NCBI RefSeq assembly: GCF_000716445.1
Contig: NZ_JNWK01000050.1
Location: 1 to 53,335 of the forward strand
Source: Streptomyces wedmorensis
Lineage (GTDB): Bacteria > Actinomycetota > Actinomycetes > Streptomycetales > Streptomycetaceae
Length of the DNA stretch: 53,335 nucleotides
Reading direction: 5' to 3'
The notes under the pieces were generated by a model that searched no databases, had not been told where the DNA came from, and saw only the letters and a list, made by a program, of their open reading frames with translations. Positions 7,857-16,653 of the stretch are shown piece by piece; position 1 is the stretch's first letter; the number at the start of each line of letters is the position of its first letter. The translations under genes were made by a program, and so were the position numbers.

Positions 7857-9875
7857 ATGACTGCAGGCAGTGCTGCTCCGAAGCCCGGGGACCCGGGAGT
7901 CCGTACGGGGCGGACTGCCGGACCGGGGCGGGGGGGCTCGCGTTCCGGCCGTCTGCCGCGCGGCGGACGGCTCCTCCAGGGCGGGGCGCCGGGAGGAACC
8001 GTGTTCCGGCTCTTCGTCCGCTGGGTGCGCCGGCCCCTGCTGCCCGCCGTGCGCCTGTGGCGGCGGAACCTCCAGCTGCGGGTCGTCGCGGGCACCCTGC
8101 TGATGTCACTCGGCGTGGTGCTGCTGCTCGGCATCGTCGTGATCGGCCAGGTCCGCAACGGCCTGTTCGACGCCAAGGAGAAGGCCGCGCAGAGCCAGGC
8201 CGCCGGCGGGTTCTCCGCCGCGCAGGACCGGGCGGCGACCACTCCGTCGGCCCCCGGTCAGCAGGAGGGCGTACGGGCGGGCGCGTCCGTGAACTGGCGC
8301 TCCACGCTCGTCGAGCAGCTTGCCAGCGGCGGCCAGAGCGCCTTCAACGTGGTCGCGCTCTCCCTCGACACCAGTGAGGCGGCGAGCCGCGGTGCCCGCG
8401 CCTCCGGTGAGGTCGACCCGACCACGAGCATCCCCGCCGAACTGCGGTACTCGGTGGCCCAGGGCACGGACACCTTCCAGCAGTCCACCCGGATCCACTA
8501 CACCAGCGGCAAGGCGTCCGAGCGCGGGCTGGTCATCGGCAAGCGGTTGAACGACGCCGAGGGCAAGCCGTACGAGCTGTACTACCTCTTCCCGCTGACG
8601 CAGGAGGAGGACTCCCTCACCCTGGTCAAGGGCACGCTCGCGACCGCCGGTCTGTTCGTCGTCGTGCTGCTCGGCGCCATCGCCTGGCTCATGGTGCGCC
8701 AGGTCGTCACGCCCGTCCGGATGGCCGCCGGGATCGCCGAGCGGCTCTCCGCGGGCCGGCTCCAGGAACGGATGAAGGTCACAGGCGAGGACGACATCGC
8801 GCGGCTCGGCGAGGCCTTCAACAAGATGGCCCAGAGCCTCCAGCTGAAGATCCAGCAGCTGGAGGAGCTGTCGCGGATGCAGCGGCGGTTCGTCTCGGAC
8901 GTGTCGCACGAGCTGCGCACGCCGCTGACCACGGTCCGGATGGCCGCCGACGTCATCCACGAGGCCCGGGTCGACTTCGACCCGATAACCGCGCGCTCCG
9001 CGGAGCTCCTCGGCGACCAGCTCGACCGTTTCGAGTCGCTGCTCTCCGACCTCCTGGAGATCAGCCGCTTCGACGCGGGAGCGGCGGCCCTGGAGGCCGA
9101 GCCGATAGACCTGCGCCAGGTCGTGCGCCGGGTCATCGGCGGTGCCGAGCCCCTCGCCGAGCGCAAGGGCACCCGGATCGTGGTCGTCGGCGACCAGCAG
9201 CCCGTGGTGGCCGAGGCGGACGCCCGCCGGGTCGAGCGGGTGCTGCGCAACCTCGTCGTCAACGCCGTCGAGCACGGCGAGGGCCGTGACGTGGTGGTGA
9301 AGCTGGCCGCCGCGGGCGGAGCCGTCGCCGTCGCCGTCCGCGACTACGGCGTCGGACTCAAGCCGGGCGAGGCGACCCGGGTCTTCAACCGCTTCTGGCG
9401 TGCCGACCCGGCCCGCGCGCGCACCACCGGCGGTACGGGTCTCGGCCTGTCGATCGCCGTCGAGGACGCCCGGCTGCACGGCGGCTGGCTCCAGGCGTGG
9501 GGCGAGCCGGGCGGCGGTTCGCAGTTCCGGCTCACCCTGCCGCGCACCGCGGACGAGCCGTTGCGGGGCTCCCCGATCCCGCTGGAGCCCGAGGACTCGC
9601 GGCGCAACCGCGAGCAGGCGGCGGCGGGGCGCGCCCAGGAGGGCGCGCGCCGGGTGGCGGTGCCCGCGCAGCCCGTCGGGGAGCGGCCCTCGCTCCCCGT
9701 GCCGCCGAGGCTGCCCGCGCCGTCGCGGGCGACCGTCGACCCGACGGCCCTGCCCGGCAGTGGCGCCCGGGTGGTGGCGCGCGCGGCGACGGAGACCGAC
9801 GGCGGCGAGGCGAGTACGGCGGGGGCCGGTGGGAACGGGAACGCGGAGCGGGAGGACGGGACACGTGGGCGCTGA
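7857..9875 (+). CDS. mtrB: Sensor histidine kinase MtrB
   Basis: A 672-residue membrane histidine kinase. A basic/Pro N-terminal tail leads to a transmembrane helix (about 77-105), an extracytoplasmic sensor domain, a second helix (about 258-280), a HAMP domain, HisKA with phospho-acceptor His351 in SHELRTP, and a HATPase domain with N box RNLVVNAVEHG and G box GGTGLGLS. The last about 110 residues are a low-complexity Pro/Ala/Arg tail typical of Streptomyces MtrB. It phosphorylates MtrA. The start ATG is one base after the mtrA stop; an upstream in-frame start inside mtrA is unlikely. Confidence 0.97.
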   Translation: MTAGSAAPKPGDPGVRTGRTAGPGRGGSRSGRLPRGGRLLQGGAPGGTVFRLFVRWVRRPLLPAVRLWRRNLQLRVVAGTLLMSLGVVLLLGIVVIGQVRNGLFDAKEKAAQSQAAGGFSAAQDRAATTPSAPGQQEGVRAGASVNWRSTLVEQLASGGQSAFNVVALSLDTSEAASRGARASGEVDPTTSIPAELRYSVAQGTDTFQQSTRIHYTSGKASERGLVIGKRLNDAEGKPYELYYLFPLTQEEDSLTLVKGTLATAGLFVVVLLGAIAWLMVRQVVTPVRMAAGIAERLSAGRLQERMKVTGEDDIARLGEAFNKMAQSLQLKIQQLEELSRMQRRFVSDVSHELRTPLTTVRMAADVIHEARVDFDPITARSAELLGDQLDRFESLLSDLLEISRFDAGAAALEAEPIDLRQVVRRVIGGAEPLAERKGTRIVVVGDQQPVVAEADARRVERVLRNLVVNAVEHGEGRDVVVKLAAAGGAVAVAVRDYGVGLKPGEATRVFNRFWRADPARARTTGGTGLGLSIAVEDARLHGGWLQAWGEPGGGSQFRLTLPRTADEPLRGSPIPLEPEDSRRNREQAAAGRAQEGARRVAVPAQPVGERPSLPVPPRLPAPSRATVDPTALPGSGARVVARAATETDGGEASTAGAGGNGNAEREDGTRGR

Positions 9876-11730
9876 CTCCCGAGCGGAGCACGCGGGGCGG
9901 GGCAGGGCGACGCGCGGAGCGGTGCTGGTCGCGTGCGGTGGTCTCCTCATGACCGCCTGCGCGACGATGCCCGACAGCGGTGACGTCCAGGCGGTCAAGG
10001 GGGCCAACCCCGGCGACTCGCAGGTGCGGGTCTACGCCGTCGCGCCGCGCGACAACGCGGAGCCGGACGAGATCGTCGACGGCTTCCTGGAGGCGATGAC
10101 GAGTGACGACCCCGGCTTCGCCACCGCCCGCAAGTACCTGACGAACGAGGCCGCCCGGAGCTGGAAGCCCGAGCAGAGCATCACCGTGCTCACCACCGCG
10201 CCCGACCGCGAGCAGGCCGACCGCAACGCCGACCCCGAGAACCAGGGTCGTGCCTACCCGCTCTCCGGCCGGAAGATCGCGACCGTGGACGCCCGGCACG
10301 CGTACCAGCCGGTCAGTCCCGCCGAGTACGAGCAGTCGATCCACGTCGTGCAGCAGCCCACGGCGAACGGCAAGGGCAAGGAGTGGCGCATCGACAGCCT
10401 CCCGCCCGGCCTGGTGCTCGGCGAGGCCGACTTCCTGCGGAACTACCGTTCGGTCAACAAGTACTACTTCGCCTCCGGGGAGGACTGGGTCGTCGCCGAC
10501 CCGGTCTACATCCGGCAGAGGCAGGATCCGGTCACCCGGATGGACCCGGTGACGCAGACGGTCAAGGCGCTGCTCGAAGGCCCGACGAACTGGCTGAAGC
10601 CCGCCGTCGACTCGTCGTTCCTCTCCGGTACGGAGCTGAAGGAGGGCGTCACCACGCTGACGCCGGACGACCAGTCCACGCTGCGGGTGCCGCTCAACGC
10701 CAAGGCGGACCGGGCGGGCGGCGACGCGTGCCGGCGGATGGCCGCGCAACTGCTGTTCACCCTCGGGGACCTGACGTCCGTGCGGGTAGAGCAGGTGGAA
10801 CTCCTCGGGTCCGGCGGCCAGTCGCTGTGCCGGCTGGGCAAGGGGCAGGCCGCCGAGTTCGCCGCGGTCCGCAACGCGGACCGGGAGGAGAGCCCGTACT
10901 TCGTCGACGGGCACGGCAAGCTGATGATGCTGATGCTCGGCGCCAAGGAGGCCGCCGCGCCCGCCGAGGTGCCGGGGCCGCTCGGCAAGCCCGGACTGCA
11001 GCTCGGGTCCGTCGCCGTCGACCGCGGCGAGACCCGGGCCGCCGGGGTCGGGTCGAGCGGCCGCGAGCTGTTCGTCTCCTCGATCACCACGGAGCAGGAG
11101 ACGCCGGCCGCGATCCTCCGGAGCAAGGCCGCCAAGCCCGAGGACCGCCTGTCCGCGCCCAGCTGGGACGGCCGGGGCGACCTGTGGGTCGCCGACCGGG
11201 ACCCCGCTGCGCCCCGCCTGTGGATGGTGCCGGACGGTACCGGCGAGCCCGTCGAGGTCCGTACGCCCTGGCTGGACGACGACGCCCGGATCGAGTCCCT
11301 GCGGGTCTCGGCGGACGGCGTCCGGATCGCGCTGGTGGTCACCCGCGGCGATCGCACGACCCTGCAGATCGGCCGGGTCCAGCGGCAGACGACGGGCGAC
11401 GAACCGGTCGTCTCCGTCCTGGACCTCCAGCCCGCCACGCCCCGGATGGAGTCGGTCACGGCGGTCTCCTGGGCCGGTCCGAGCCGGCTCGTCGTGGTCG
11501 GCAGGGAAACGGGCGGCGTCCAGCAGATCCGCTACCTCCAGACCGACGGCTCGACCTCGACGACCTCGGTCCTGCCCGGTCTGGACGGGGTGACCTCGGT
11601 CGCCGCGCCGCACAACGACAAGTCGTCCGTCGTCGCCGACTCCGGCAACGACGGCATCGTCCGGCTCGCGCCCGGGACCAACTGGCAGCCGGTGGTCAAG
11701 AAGGGCGCCTCGCCGGTCTATCCGGGGTAG
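9865..11730 (+). CDS. lpqB: Lipoprotein LpqB, MtrB-associated
   Basis: A 621-residue lipoprotein. The GTG start at 9865 has GGAGG upstream and overlaps the end of mtrB by 11 bases. The signal peptide ends in LMTAC, giving lipidated Cys32. An N-terminal domain is followed by a GerMN-type domain (about 200-310, YIRQRQDPVTRMDPVTQTVK) and a C-terminal beta-propeller-like LpqB domain. In mycobacteria LpqB binds the MtrB sensor domain and tunes MtrA phosphorylation; the same is expected here. The frame continues upstream inside mtrB but that part is not coding. Confidence 0.95.
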   Translation: MGADSRAEHAGRGRATRGAVLVACGGLLMTACATMPDSGDVQAVKGANPGDSQVRVYAVAPRDNAEPDEIVDGFLEAMTSDDPGFATARKYLTNEAARSWKPEQSITVLTTAPDREQADRNADPENQGRAYPLSGRKIATVDARHAYQPVSPAEYEQSIHVVQQPTANGKGKEWRIDSLPPGLVLGEADFLRNYRSVNKYYFASGEDWVVADPVYIRQRQDPVTRMDPVTQTVKALLEGPTNWLKPAVDSSFLSGTELKEGVTTLTPDDQSTLRVPLNAKADRAGGDACRRMAAQLLFTLGDLTSVRVEQVELLGSGGQSLCRLGKGQAAEFAAVRNADREESPYFVDGHGKLMMLMLGAKEAAAPAEVPGPLGKPGLQLGSVAVDRGETRAAGVGSSGRELFVSSITTEQETPAAILRSKAAKPEDRLSAPSWDGRGDLWVADRDPAAPRLWMVPDGTGEPVEVRTPWLDDDARIESLRVSADGVRIALVVTRGDRTTLQIGRVQRQTTGDEPVVSVLDLQPATPRMESVTAVSWAGPSRLVVVGRETGGVQQIRYLQTDGSTSTTSVLPGLDGVTSVAAPHNDKSSVVADSGNDGIVRLAPGTNWQPVVKKGASPVYPG

Positions 11731-11823
11731 CGGCCGCCGGAGGCATCCGGGACGGCCGAGCCCGGGGCCTCGTGGTTTTCCACAGGGGTGGCCGGGGAGC
11801 GCCCGGAGGCGCACAGTGGAGCC

Positions 11824-12627
11824 ATGCGGGGGTGGTGGCGGGAGATCGCCGGGCTGGTGCTGCCGGTCGCCTGCGGAGGCTGCGGCAGGCCGCGGACGGA
11901 GCTGTGTCCGTCGTGCGCCGGCGCGCTGAGGGGTACGGGGCCGAGTCTGGTGCGGCCGTCGCCCGAGCCGGCCGGGCTGCCCGAGGTCCATGCCGCCGCG
12001 CCGTACGCGGACGCCGTACGGGAACTGCTGCTCGCCCACAAGGAGCGAGGGGCGCTCACGCTGGCGCGCCCCCTGGGCGCGGCCCTGGCGACCGCCGTGG
12101 AGGCCGCTGGCGGGGCGTCCACGGGTCCCGGAGAGCGGCCGCTGCTCCTCGTACCGGTGCCGTCCTCCCGGCGTTCCGTACGGGCACGTGGGCACGATCC
12201 GACACGGCGGATCGCGCTCGCGGCGGCCGCGCGGCTGCGGCGGACGGGACGGGCGGCGCGGGTCGTGCCGGTGCTGCGCCAGCGGCGACACGTGGCCGAC
12301 CAGGCGGGACTCGGAGCGCCGGCGCGGCGCGCGAACCTCGCCGGGGCACTGGAGGTCGTGCCGGGCGGCGCACGGCTCCTGACGGCGGGACGGGTGGTCC
12401 TCGTGGACGACCTGATGACCACGGGCGCCTCGCTCGCGGAAGCGGCGCGGGCCATCGGAGCCGTACATCTTCCGTTCATTCACGGAATACCGCACGGCTT
12501 ACCGGCCGGTTCACCGCAGCATGGATTCGAACAGCGGGTGGCGGCTGTGATCGCATCCTCTCCCGCCTCGTTCGGAATAAACCGGAACTCGCCGGGAACT
12601 TGGATCGTTGCAGGTGGTGAGCGGTGA
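11824..12627 (+). CDS. comF: ComF family phosphoribosyltransferase-like protein
   Basis: A 267-residue protein with an N-terminal zinc-binding CGGCGRPRTELCPSC cluster (about 18-32) and a phosphoribosyltransferase fold with the PRPP-loop VVLVDDLMTTGASL (about 190-203). ComF proteins are linked to DNA uptake in transformable bacteria; in Streptomyces the role is unproven. The ATG at 11824 follows GTGGAG; an upstream in-frame ATG at 11788 adds 12 residues without a good ribosome site. The last about 45 residues (from LPFIHGIPHG) have lower G+C and are not part of the PRTase fold. Conserved between lpqB and hpf in actinobacteria. Confidence 0.9.
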   Translation: MRGWWREIAGLVLPVACGGCGRPRTELCPSCAGALRGTGPSLVRPSPEPAGLPEVHAAAPYADAVRELLLAHKERGALTLARPLGAALATAVEAAGGASTGPGERPLLLVPVPSSRRSVRARGHDPTRRIALAAAARLRRTGRAARVVPVLRQRRHVADQAGLGAPARRANLAGALEVVPGGARLLTAGRVVLVDDLMTTGASLAEAARAIGAVHLPFIHGIPHGLPAGSPQHGFEQRVAAVIASSPASFGINRNSPGTWIVAGGER

Positions 12628-12924
12628 AAGCATCCGATCGGAGGTATGTCGCGGTAGCGGGTGCCGACACCCGTCCGAAGGGGCTATGTTCGGTTGTGAG
12701 GGATGGCGAATGCCATCGCCTCGCCGATTACATGGTTGCGCCTACAGGACAGGAGTTCAGGGCGAATTAACCTCTTGTCGATGGGGTGGGGATCTTGTCG
12801 ACTGGGGAGGAGGAGGTGAAAGTCGCCAAGTCCGAGCTCCGGCTAATCCAGCCGGAGTCTGGTGCAAAGGGAGATGCCCGGCGGCCAAGGAGCCGGTCCG
12901 GGCGATCCGGGAACGGAGTTCTGC
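12628..12924 (+). promoter_or_regulatory. hpf upstream region: promoter and structured leader
   Basis: Non-coding stretch of 297 bp. TATGTT (12685-12690) is a candidate -10. Downstream are a hairpin around GATGGC (12702-12707) and GCCATC (12712-12717), a direct repeat TCTTGTCGA (two copies about 22 bp apart, near 12773 and 12794), the purine run GGAGGAGGAGG near 12806-12816, and an 8-bp perfect stem CTCCGGCT (12837-12844) with AGCCGGAG (12850-12857) about 70 bases before the start. The arrangement suggests post-transcriptional control, but it does not match a riboswitch family that I can name. Confidence 0.45.
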
Positions 12925-13605
12925 GTGGACATCGTCGTCAAGGGCCGCAAGACCGAGGTGCCCGAGCGGTTCCGCAAGCACGTGGCCGAGAAGCTGAAGC
13001 TGGAGAAGATCCAGAAGCTCGACGGCAAGGTGATCAGCCTCGACGTCGAGGTGTCCAAGGAGCACAACCCGCGGCAGGCCGACCGGTCCGACCGCGTGGA
13101 GATCACCCTCCACTCCCGAGGCCCGGTGATCCGGGCCGAAGCGGCGGCAGGCGACCCGTACGCAGCCCTCGACCTTGCCAGCGACAAGCTCGAGGCGCGA
13201 CTGCGCAAGCAGCACGACAAGCGATACACCCGCCGCGGCAACGGCAGGCTGTCGGCAGCGGAGGTCGGGGACGTGGTGCCCGGCGCCGCCAAGCTCAACG
13301 GTGACGGCCAACTGGCCGCCGACGAGCCCGACAAGGTGCCCACCACGATGATGGGCTCGATCGAAGTCCAGGGCGAGGGCCCCCTCGTGGTCCGCGAGAA
13401 GACCCACCGGGCCGCCCCGATGACGCTCGACCAGGCGCTCTACGAAATGGAGCTGGTCGGCCACGACTTCTACCTTTTCGTCGACTCCGACAACAAGCAG
13501 CCGAGCGTCGTCTACCGGCGACACGCGTACGACTACGGCGTCATCCACCTGGAGAGCGACCCGCTCGCCGAGGGCGGCGGCGCTGGTGGTGCACTCGGCG
13601 GCTGA
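12925..13605 (+). CDS. hpf: Long-form ribosome hibernation promoting factor
   Basis: A 226-residue protein starting GTG at 12925 (GGAG 7 bases upstream; sequence begins VDIVVKGRKTEVPERF). The N-terminal S30AE domain (1 to about 105) binds the 30S decoding region; a linker leads to the C-terminal dimerisation domain (about 172-222, APMTLDQALYEMELVGHDFY) that joins two ribosomes into 100S dimers. This is the long HPF form of most Gram-positives. A longer frame from GTG 12862 would add 21 low-homology residues overlapping the leader hairpin and is rejected. Its neighbours are comF and, further down, secA, as in mycobacteria. Confidence 0.95.
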   Translation: MDIVVKGRKTEVPERFRKHVAEKLKLEKIQKLDGKVISLDVEVSKEHNPRQADRSDRVEITLHSRGPVIRAEAAAGDPYAALDLASDKLEARLRKQHDKRYTRRGNGRLSAAEVGDVVPGAAKLNGDGQLAADEPDKVPTTMMGSIEVQGEGPLVVREKTHRAAPMTLDQALYEMELVGHDFYLFVDSDNKQPSVVYRRHAYDYGVIHLESDPLAEGGGAGGALGG

Positions 13606-13650
13606 CCGGCCGCCACCCCCGCACCACCCCACACCTCAGATGTCTCACAC

Positions 13651-13687
13651 GGTGCCCCTGGAGCGCATGGCGCCCCCCAGGGGCACC
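13651..13687 (+). terminator. Hairpin terminator after hpf
   Basis: An 11-bp perfect stem GGTGCCCCTGG (13651-13661) with CCAGGGGCACC (13677-13687). The 15-base loop contains a small inner stem GCGC-ATG-GCGC. There is no T-run, which is common for Streptomyces terminators. Confidence 0.65.
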
Positions 13688-13818
13688 CCCTTGTGCCCGT
13701 GGAGCACCCCGCGGTCGCCGGGGCATGAAATCATGGCGTGCACGCCAACCGGTGCTCTTCGAGCAGCGGTTGGAGGACCGGAAACGAATTCAGGCCACGG
13801 CCTTCAGGGGGAGGAACG

Positions 13819-14571
13819 ATGGCGGACAGCTTCGGGCCGGTGCTCAGCGGGCGCGAGCACGGTGGTGCGGTCCCGGAGGGATCGGATTCGGACAGCGGTG
13901 CATTCCGCAAGGAGCCGATCCGGGTTCTCGTCGTGGACGACCATGCCCTCTTCCGCCGCGGACTCGAGATCGTCCTCGCCCAGGAGGAGGACATCCAGGT
14001 CGTCGGAGAGGCCGGTGACGGCGCCGAAGCCGTCGACAAGGCCGCCGATCTGCTGCCCGACATCGTCCTGATGGACGTGCGGATGCCCCGGCGCGGCGGC
14101 ATCGAGGCGTGCACCTCCATCAAGGAGGTGGCCCCCAGCGCGAAGATCATCATGCTGACGATCAGCGACGAGGAGGCCGACCTCTACGACGCGATCAAGG
14201 CGGGAGCCACCGGCTACCTCCTCAAGGAGATCTCCACCGACGAGGTCGCCACGGCGATCCGGGCGGTCGCGGACGGACAGTCGCAGATCAGCCCGTCGAT
14301 GGCGTCGAAGCTCCTCACCGAGTTCAAGTCGATGATCCAGCGCACCGACGAGCGCCGGCTGGTGCCCGCGCCCCGGCTGACCGACCGCGAGCTCGAGGTC
14401 CTCAAGCTCGTCGCGACCGGGATGAACAACCGGGACATCGCCAAGGAGCTGTTCATCTCCGAGAACACGGTGAAGAACCACGTACGCAACATCCTGGAGA
14501 AGCTGCAGCTGCACTCGCGGATGGAGGCCGTGGTCTACGCGATGCGGGAGAAGATCCTGGAGATCCGCTAG
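13819..14571 (+). CDS. Orphan NarL/LuxR-family response regulator
   Basis: A 250-residue response regulator. After a 33-residue acidic/Ser-rich N-terminal extension comes the receiver domain with Asp40-Asp41 (VLVVDDHALFRRG) and phospho-acceptor Asp86 (IVLMDVRMP), and the conserved Lys in GYLLKEIS. The C-terminal LuxR-type helix-turn-helix reads LTDRELEVLKLVATGMNNRDIA (about 182-240). No histidine kinase gene is adjacent, so it is an orphan; its partner is unknown. The ATG at 13819 has GGGGGAGG 5 to 12 bases upstream; the in-frame ATG at 13738 lies in poor coding sequence. It has its own intergenic region and a strong terminator behind it. Confidence 0.93.
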   Translation: MADSFGPVLSGREHGGAVPEGSDSDSGAFRKEPIRVLVVDDHALFRRGLEIVLAQEEDIQVVGEAGDGAEAVDKAADLLPDIVLMDVRMPRRGGIEACTSIKEVAPSAKIIMLTISDEEADLYDAIKAGATGYLLKEISTDEVATAIRAVADGQSQISPSMASKLLTEFKSMIQRTDERRLVPAPRLTDRELEVLKLVATGMNNRDIAKELFISENTVKNHVRNILEKLQLHSRMEAVVYAMREKILEIR

Positions 14572-14573
14572 GG

Positions 14574-14628
14574 GGTGTCCTGCCGATCGGGCCAGGCGTC
14601 GCGAGCTCGACCTGATCGGCAGGGCACC
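14574..14628. terminator. Bidirectional terminator, response regulator / YcaQ-like gene
   Basis: Arms GGTGTCCTGCCGATCGG (14574-14590) and CCTGATCGGCAGGGCACC (14611-14628) are complementary except for one or two positions. It lies between two convergent genes, 3 bases after one stop and 2 bases before the other. Confidence 0.75.
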
Positions 14629-14630
14629 CC

Positions 14631-15794
14631 TCAACCGAGGGCGGTCACCAGCTCGGGCGCCAGTTCCGGGTGGTTCAGGCGCTCCACGGACACGGAGTCG
14701 CAGCCGACCCACTCGGCGGCCTCGCGCAGCGCACGGGCCACCGCGGGCACGGCCTTGGGCCCGTCGAGGGTGATCTGGCGGGCGACGAGCGTGCGGCCCT
14801 CGCGGGCGGGGTCGACGCGGCCGACGAGACGACCACCGGCGAGGACCGGCATCGCGAAGTAGCCGTGCACGCGCTTCGGCTTCGGCACGTACGCCTCCAG
14901 GCGGTGCGTGAAGCCGAAGATCCGCTCCGTGCGGGGCCGCTCCCAGATCAGCGAGTCGAAGGGCGACAGCAGCGTCGTGCGGTGCCGGCCGCGCGGCTCC
15001 GTCGCCAGCGCCGCCGGATCGGCCCACGCGGGCTTCCCCCAGCCGGCCACCGTCACCGGCACCAGACCCGAGGCCTCCACCACCGCGTCGAACTGCTCGG
15101 CCTTGATCCGGTGGTAGTCGGCGATGTCCGCGCGCGTGCCCACCCCGAGCGCCTCGCCCGCCTGCCGTACCAGGCGCCGCACGCACTCGGTGTCGTCGAG
15201 GTCGTCGTGCAGCAGCTCCTGCGGGATCGCCCGCTCCGCCAGGTCGTACACCCGCTTCCAGCCGCGCCGCTCCGTGACGACGACCTCGCCGTGCATCAGC
15301 GCCCGCTCCACGGCGATCTTGGCGTCGGACCAGTCCCACCACTCGCCCTTGTTCTTCGCGCCGCCCAGCTCCGTCGCCGTCAGCGGGCCCTGGTCCCGCA
15401 GCTGGGCGATCACCTTGTCGTACGCCCCGGGGGACAGCTCGTGGCCCCAGTGCGGACGGTCGCGGTAGGCGCGCCTGCGGAAGGCGAAGTGCGGCCACTC
15501 CTCGACGGGCAGCACGCAGGCGGCGTGCGACCAGTACTCGAAGGCGTGCGCCCCGGTCCAGTACGCGTCCTCGACCGTGGTGCGGCCGACGGCGCCCAGG
15601 CGCGCGTACGGGATGAGCTCGTGGGAGCGGGCCAGCACCGAGATGGTGTCGAGCTGGACCTGGCCGAGCGACCGGAGGACCCCGCGCACCCCGGCCCTGC
15701 GGTCGGGCGCGCCGAGGAATCCCTGGGCACGCAGGGCGATCCTGCGGGCTTCGTCGGCGGACAGTTCGGCGGCGGGGAGCGGCGCAGTCGTCAT
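14631..15794 (-). CDS. YcaQ/AlkX-like winged-helix DNA glycosylase family protein (HTH_42)
   Basis: A 387-residue protein of the HTH_42 family. It carries the family motif LGQVQLDTISVLARSHE near residue 45, the WSHAACVLP segment near 95 and FDSLIWERPRTERIFGF near 285. YcaQ of E. coli unhooks interstrand cross-links; Streptomyces relatives such as AlzA-type proteins protect from alkylating natural products. This copy is probably a housekeeping paralogue; whether it has glycosylase activity cannot be told. Start ATG 15794; it is followed by the shared terminator and preceded by a 44-bp gap to the GNAT gene, so the two may be co-transcribed. Confidence 0.88.
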   Translation of the reverse strand: MTTAPLPAAELSADEARRIALRAQGFLGAPDRRAGVRGVLRSLGQVQLDTISVLARSHELIPYARLGAVGRTTVEDAYWTGAHAFEYWSHAACVLPVEEWPHFAFRRRAYRDRPHWGHELSPGAYDKVIAQLRDQGPLTATELGGAKNKGEWWDWSDAKIAVERALMHGEVVVTERRGWKRVYDLAERAIPQELLHDDLDDTECVRRLVRQAGEALGVGTRADIADYHRIKAEQFDAVVEASGLVPVTVAGWGKPAWADPAALATEPRGRHRTTLLSPFDSLIWERPRTERIFGFTHRLEAYVPKPKRVHGYFAMPVLAGGRLVGRVDPAREGRTLVARQITLDGPKAVPAVARALREAAEWVGCDSVSVERLNHPELAPELVTALG

Positions 15795-15838
15795 GGACCG
15801 CACCCTAGGCCCCGGCACTGACAACGGGCCCGGTGTGC

Positions 15839-16414
15839 TCAGGCGGTGCGTGCGGGGAGGTACGGCAGGGGGCTGGGCAGGCCGAAGTCGGAGGGCAGCA
15901 GGGCGCCGACCCAGCTGTCCCGGAGGGTGCCCTTGTTGGCCAGGGCGGCACGCTGGGTGCCCTCCATGACGAAGCCGACCCGCTCGGCCACCGCGCGCGA
16001 GCCGGCGTTGCCGACCTCGGCGCGCCAGATCAGGCGGGTGCAGCCGAGTCCGGTGAAGGCCCAGTGGGCGAGGGCCCGGACGGTCTCCGTCATGTAACCG
16101 GCGCCGCGGTGCTCCTTCGACAGCCAGTAGCCGACCTCCCAGGCGCCCTGGCCGCGACTGCTCAGCGAGGTCGCGGCGAGCAGCGGGCCGCCGGCCACCG
16201 GTTCGACGGCGAAGGCGTACTCCGTGTCGTCGCGCCAGCCGTCCGGCGCCAGCCGCTGGACGAAGAGCTCGGCGTCCTCGCGCTTGTACGGGGAGGGGAC
16301 GACGGTCCAGCGCTGGATGTCGGGGTCCTGGCAGACGGCGTAGACCGCTTCGGTGTCCTCGGGGACGAAGGCGCGCAGTCGGAGACGGTCCGTGGTGAGG
16401 GTGATGGGATCCAT
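15839..16414 (-). CDS. GNAT family N-acetyltransferase (RimJ/RimL type)
   Basis: A 191-residue acetyltransferase starting [19 protein letters not shown]. The acetyl-CoA binding region is visible as [20 protein letters not shown] (about 95-115), and the later [17 protein letters not shown] is typical of RimJ/RimL-like enzymes that modify amino groups of proteins or small molecules. The substrate is unknown. The ATG at 16414 matches the usual family start; an upstream frame extension to 16483 has no homology. It is divergent from secA. Confidence 0.88.
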   Translation of the reverse strand: MDPITLTTDRLRLRAFVPEDTEAVYAVCQDPDIQRWTVVPSPYKREDAELFVQRLAPDGWRDDTEYAFAVEPVAGGPLLAATSLSSRGQGAWEVGYWLSKEHRGAGYMTETVRALAHWAFTGLGCTRLIWRAEVGNAGSRAVAERVGFVMEGTQRAALANKGTLRDSWVGALLPSDFGLPSPLPYLPARTA

Positions 16415-16653
16415 GCCGGGATTGTGGTGACCGCGGGCAGCGGAAGCGAACACTTTTCGGGTGGGGCGGCACCTTCCGCCCACCTCGGGCGTTCTCTTTC
16501 CGGGCGCACGTACGGCTCCGGCACTGCGGGCCTCCCTCTGCGCGGGCGGTCTCGCTTACGATGGCCGTTACGGTGGGGACCACCTGCCGTGCCCGCGCTC
16601 GCGTCCTTCACAAGACCCAGTGCCAGGCCCGACCGGCAAGGAGACCAGCCTCA

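Noticed and set aside
9400..9864. N-terminal extension of LpqB through the mtrB 3' end
   Set aside because: It is an overlapping frame of mtrB; the GTG at 9865 has a Shine-Dalgarno sequence and gives a proper lipoprotein signal.
11776..11784. TTTTCCACA, resembling a DnaA box, upstream of comF
   Set aside because: Single copy, third base differs from the Streptomyces consensus TTGTCCACA, and no cluster or origin genes nearby.
12628..12924. c-di-AMP (ydaO) or cobalamin riboswitch before hpf
   Set aside because: Only short parts look similar (GGTGAAAGTC, purine run); the conserved core elements of either class could not be found in order.
12786..13304. 172-codon frame overlapping the hpf start
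   Set aside because: It is the +1 shadow of hpf with Arg/Gly/Pro-rich composition; hpf itself has full homology.
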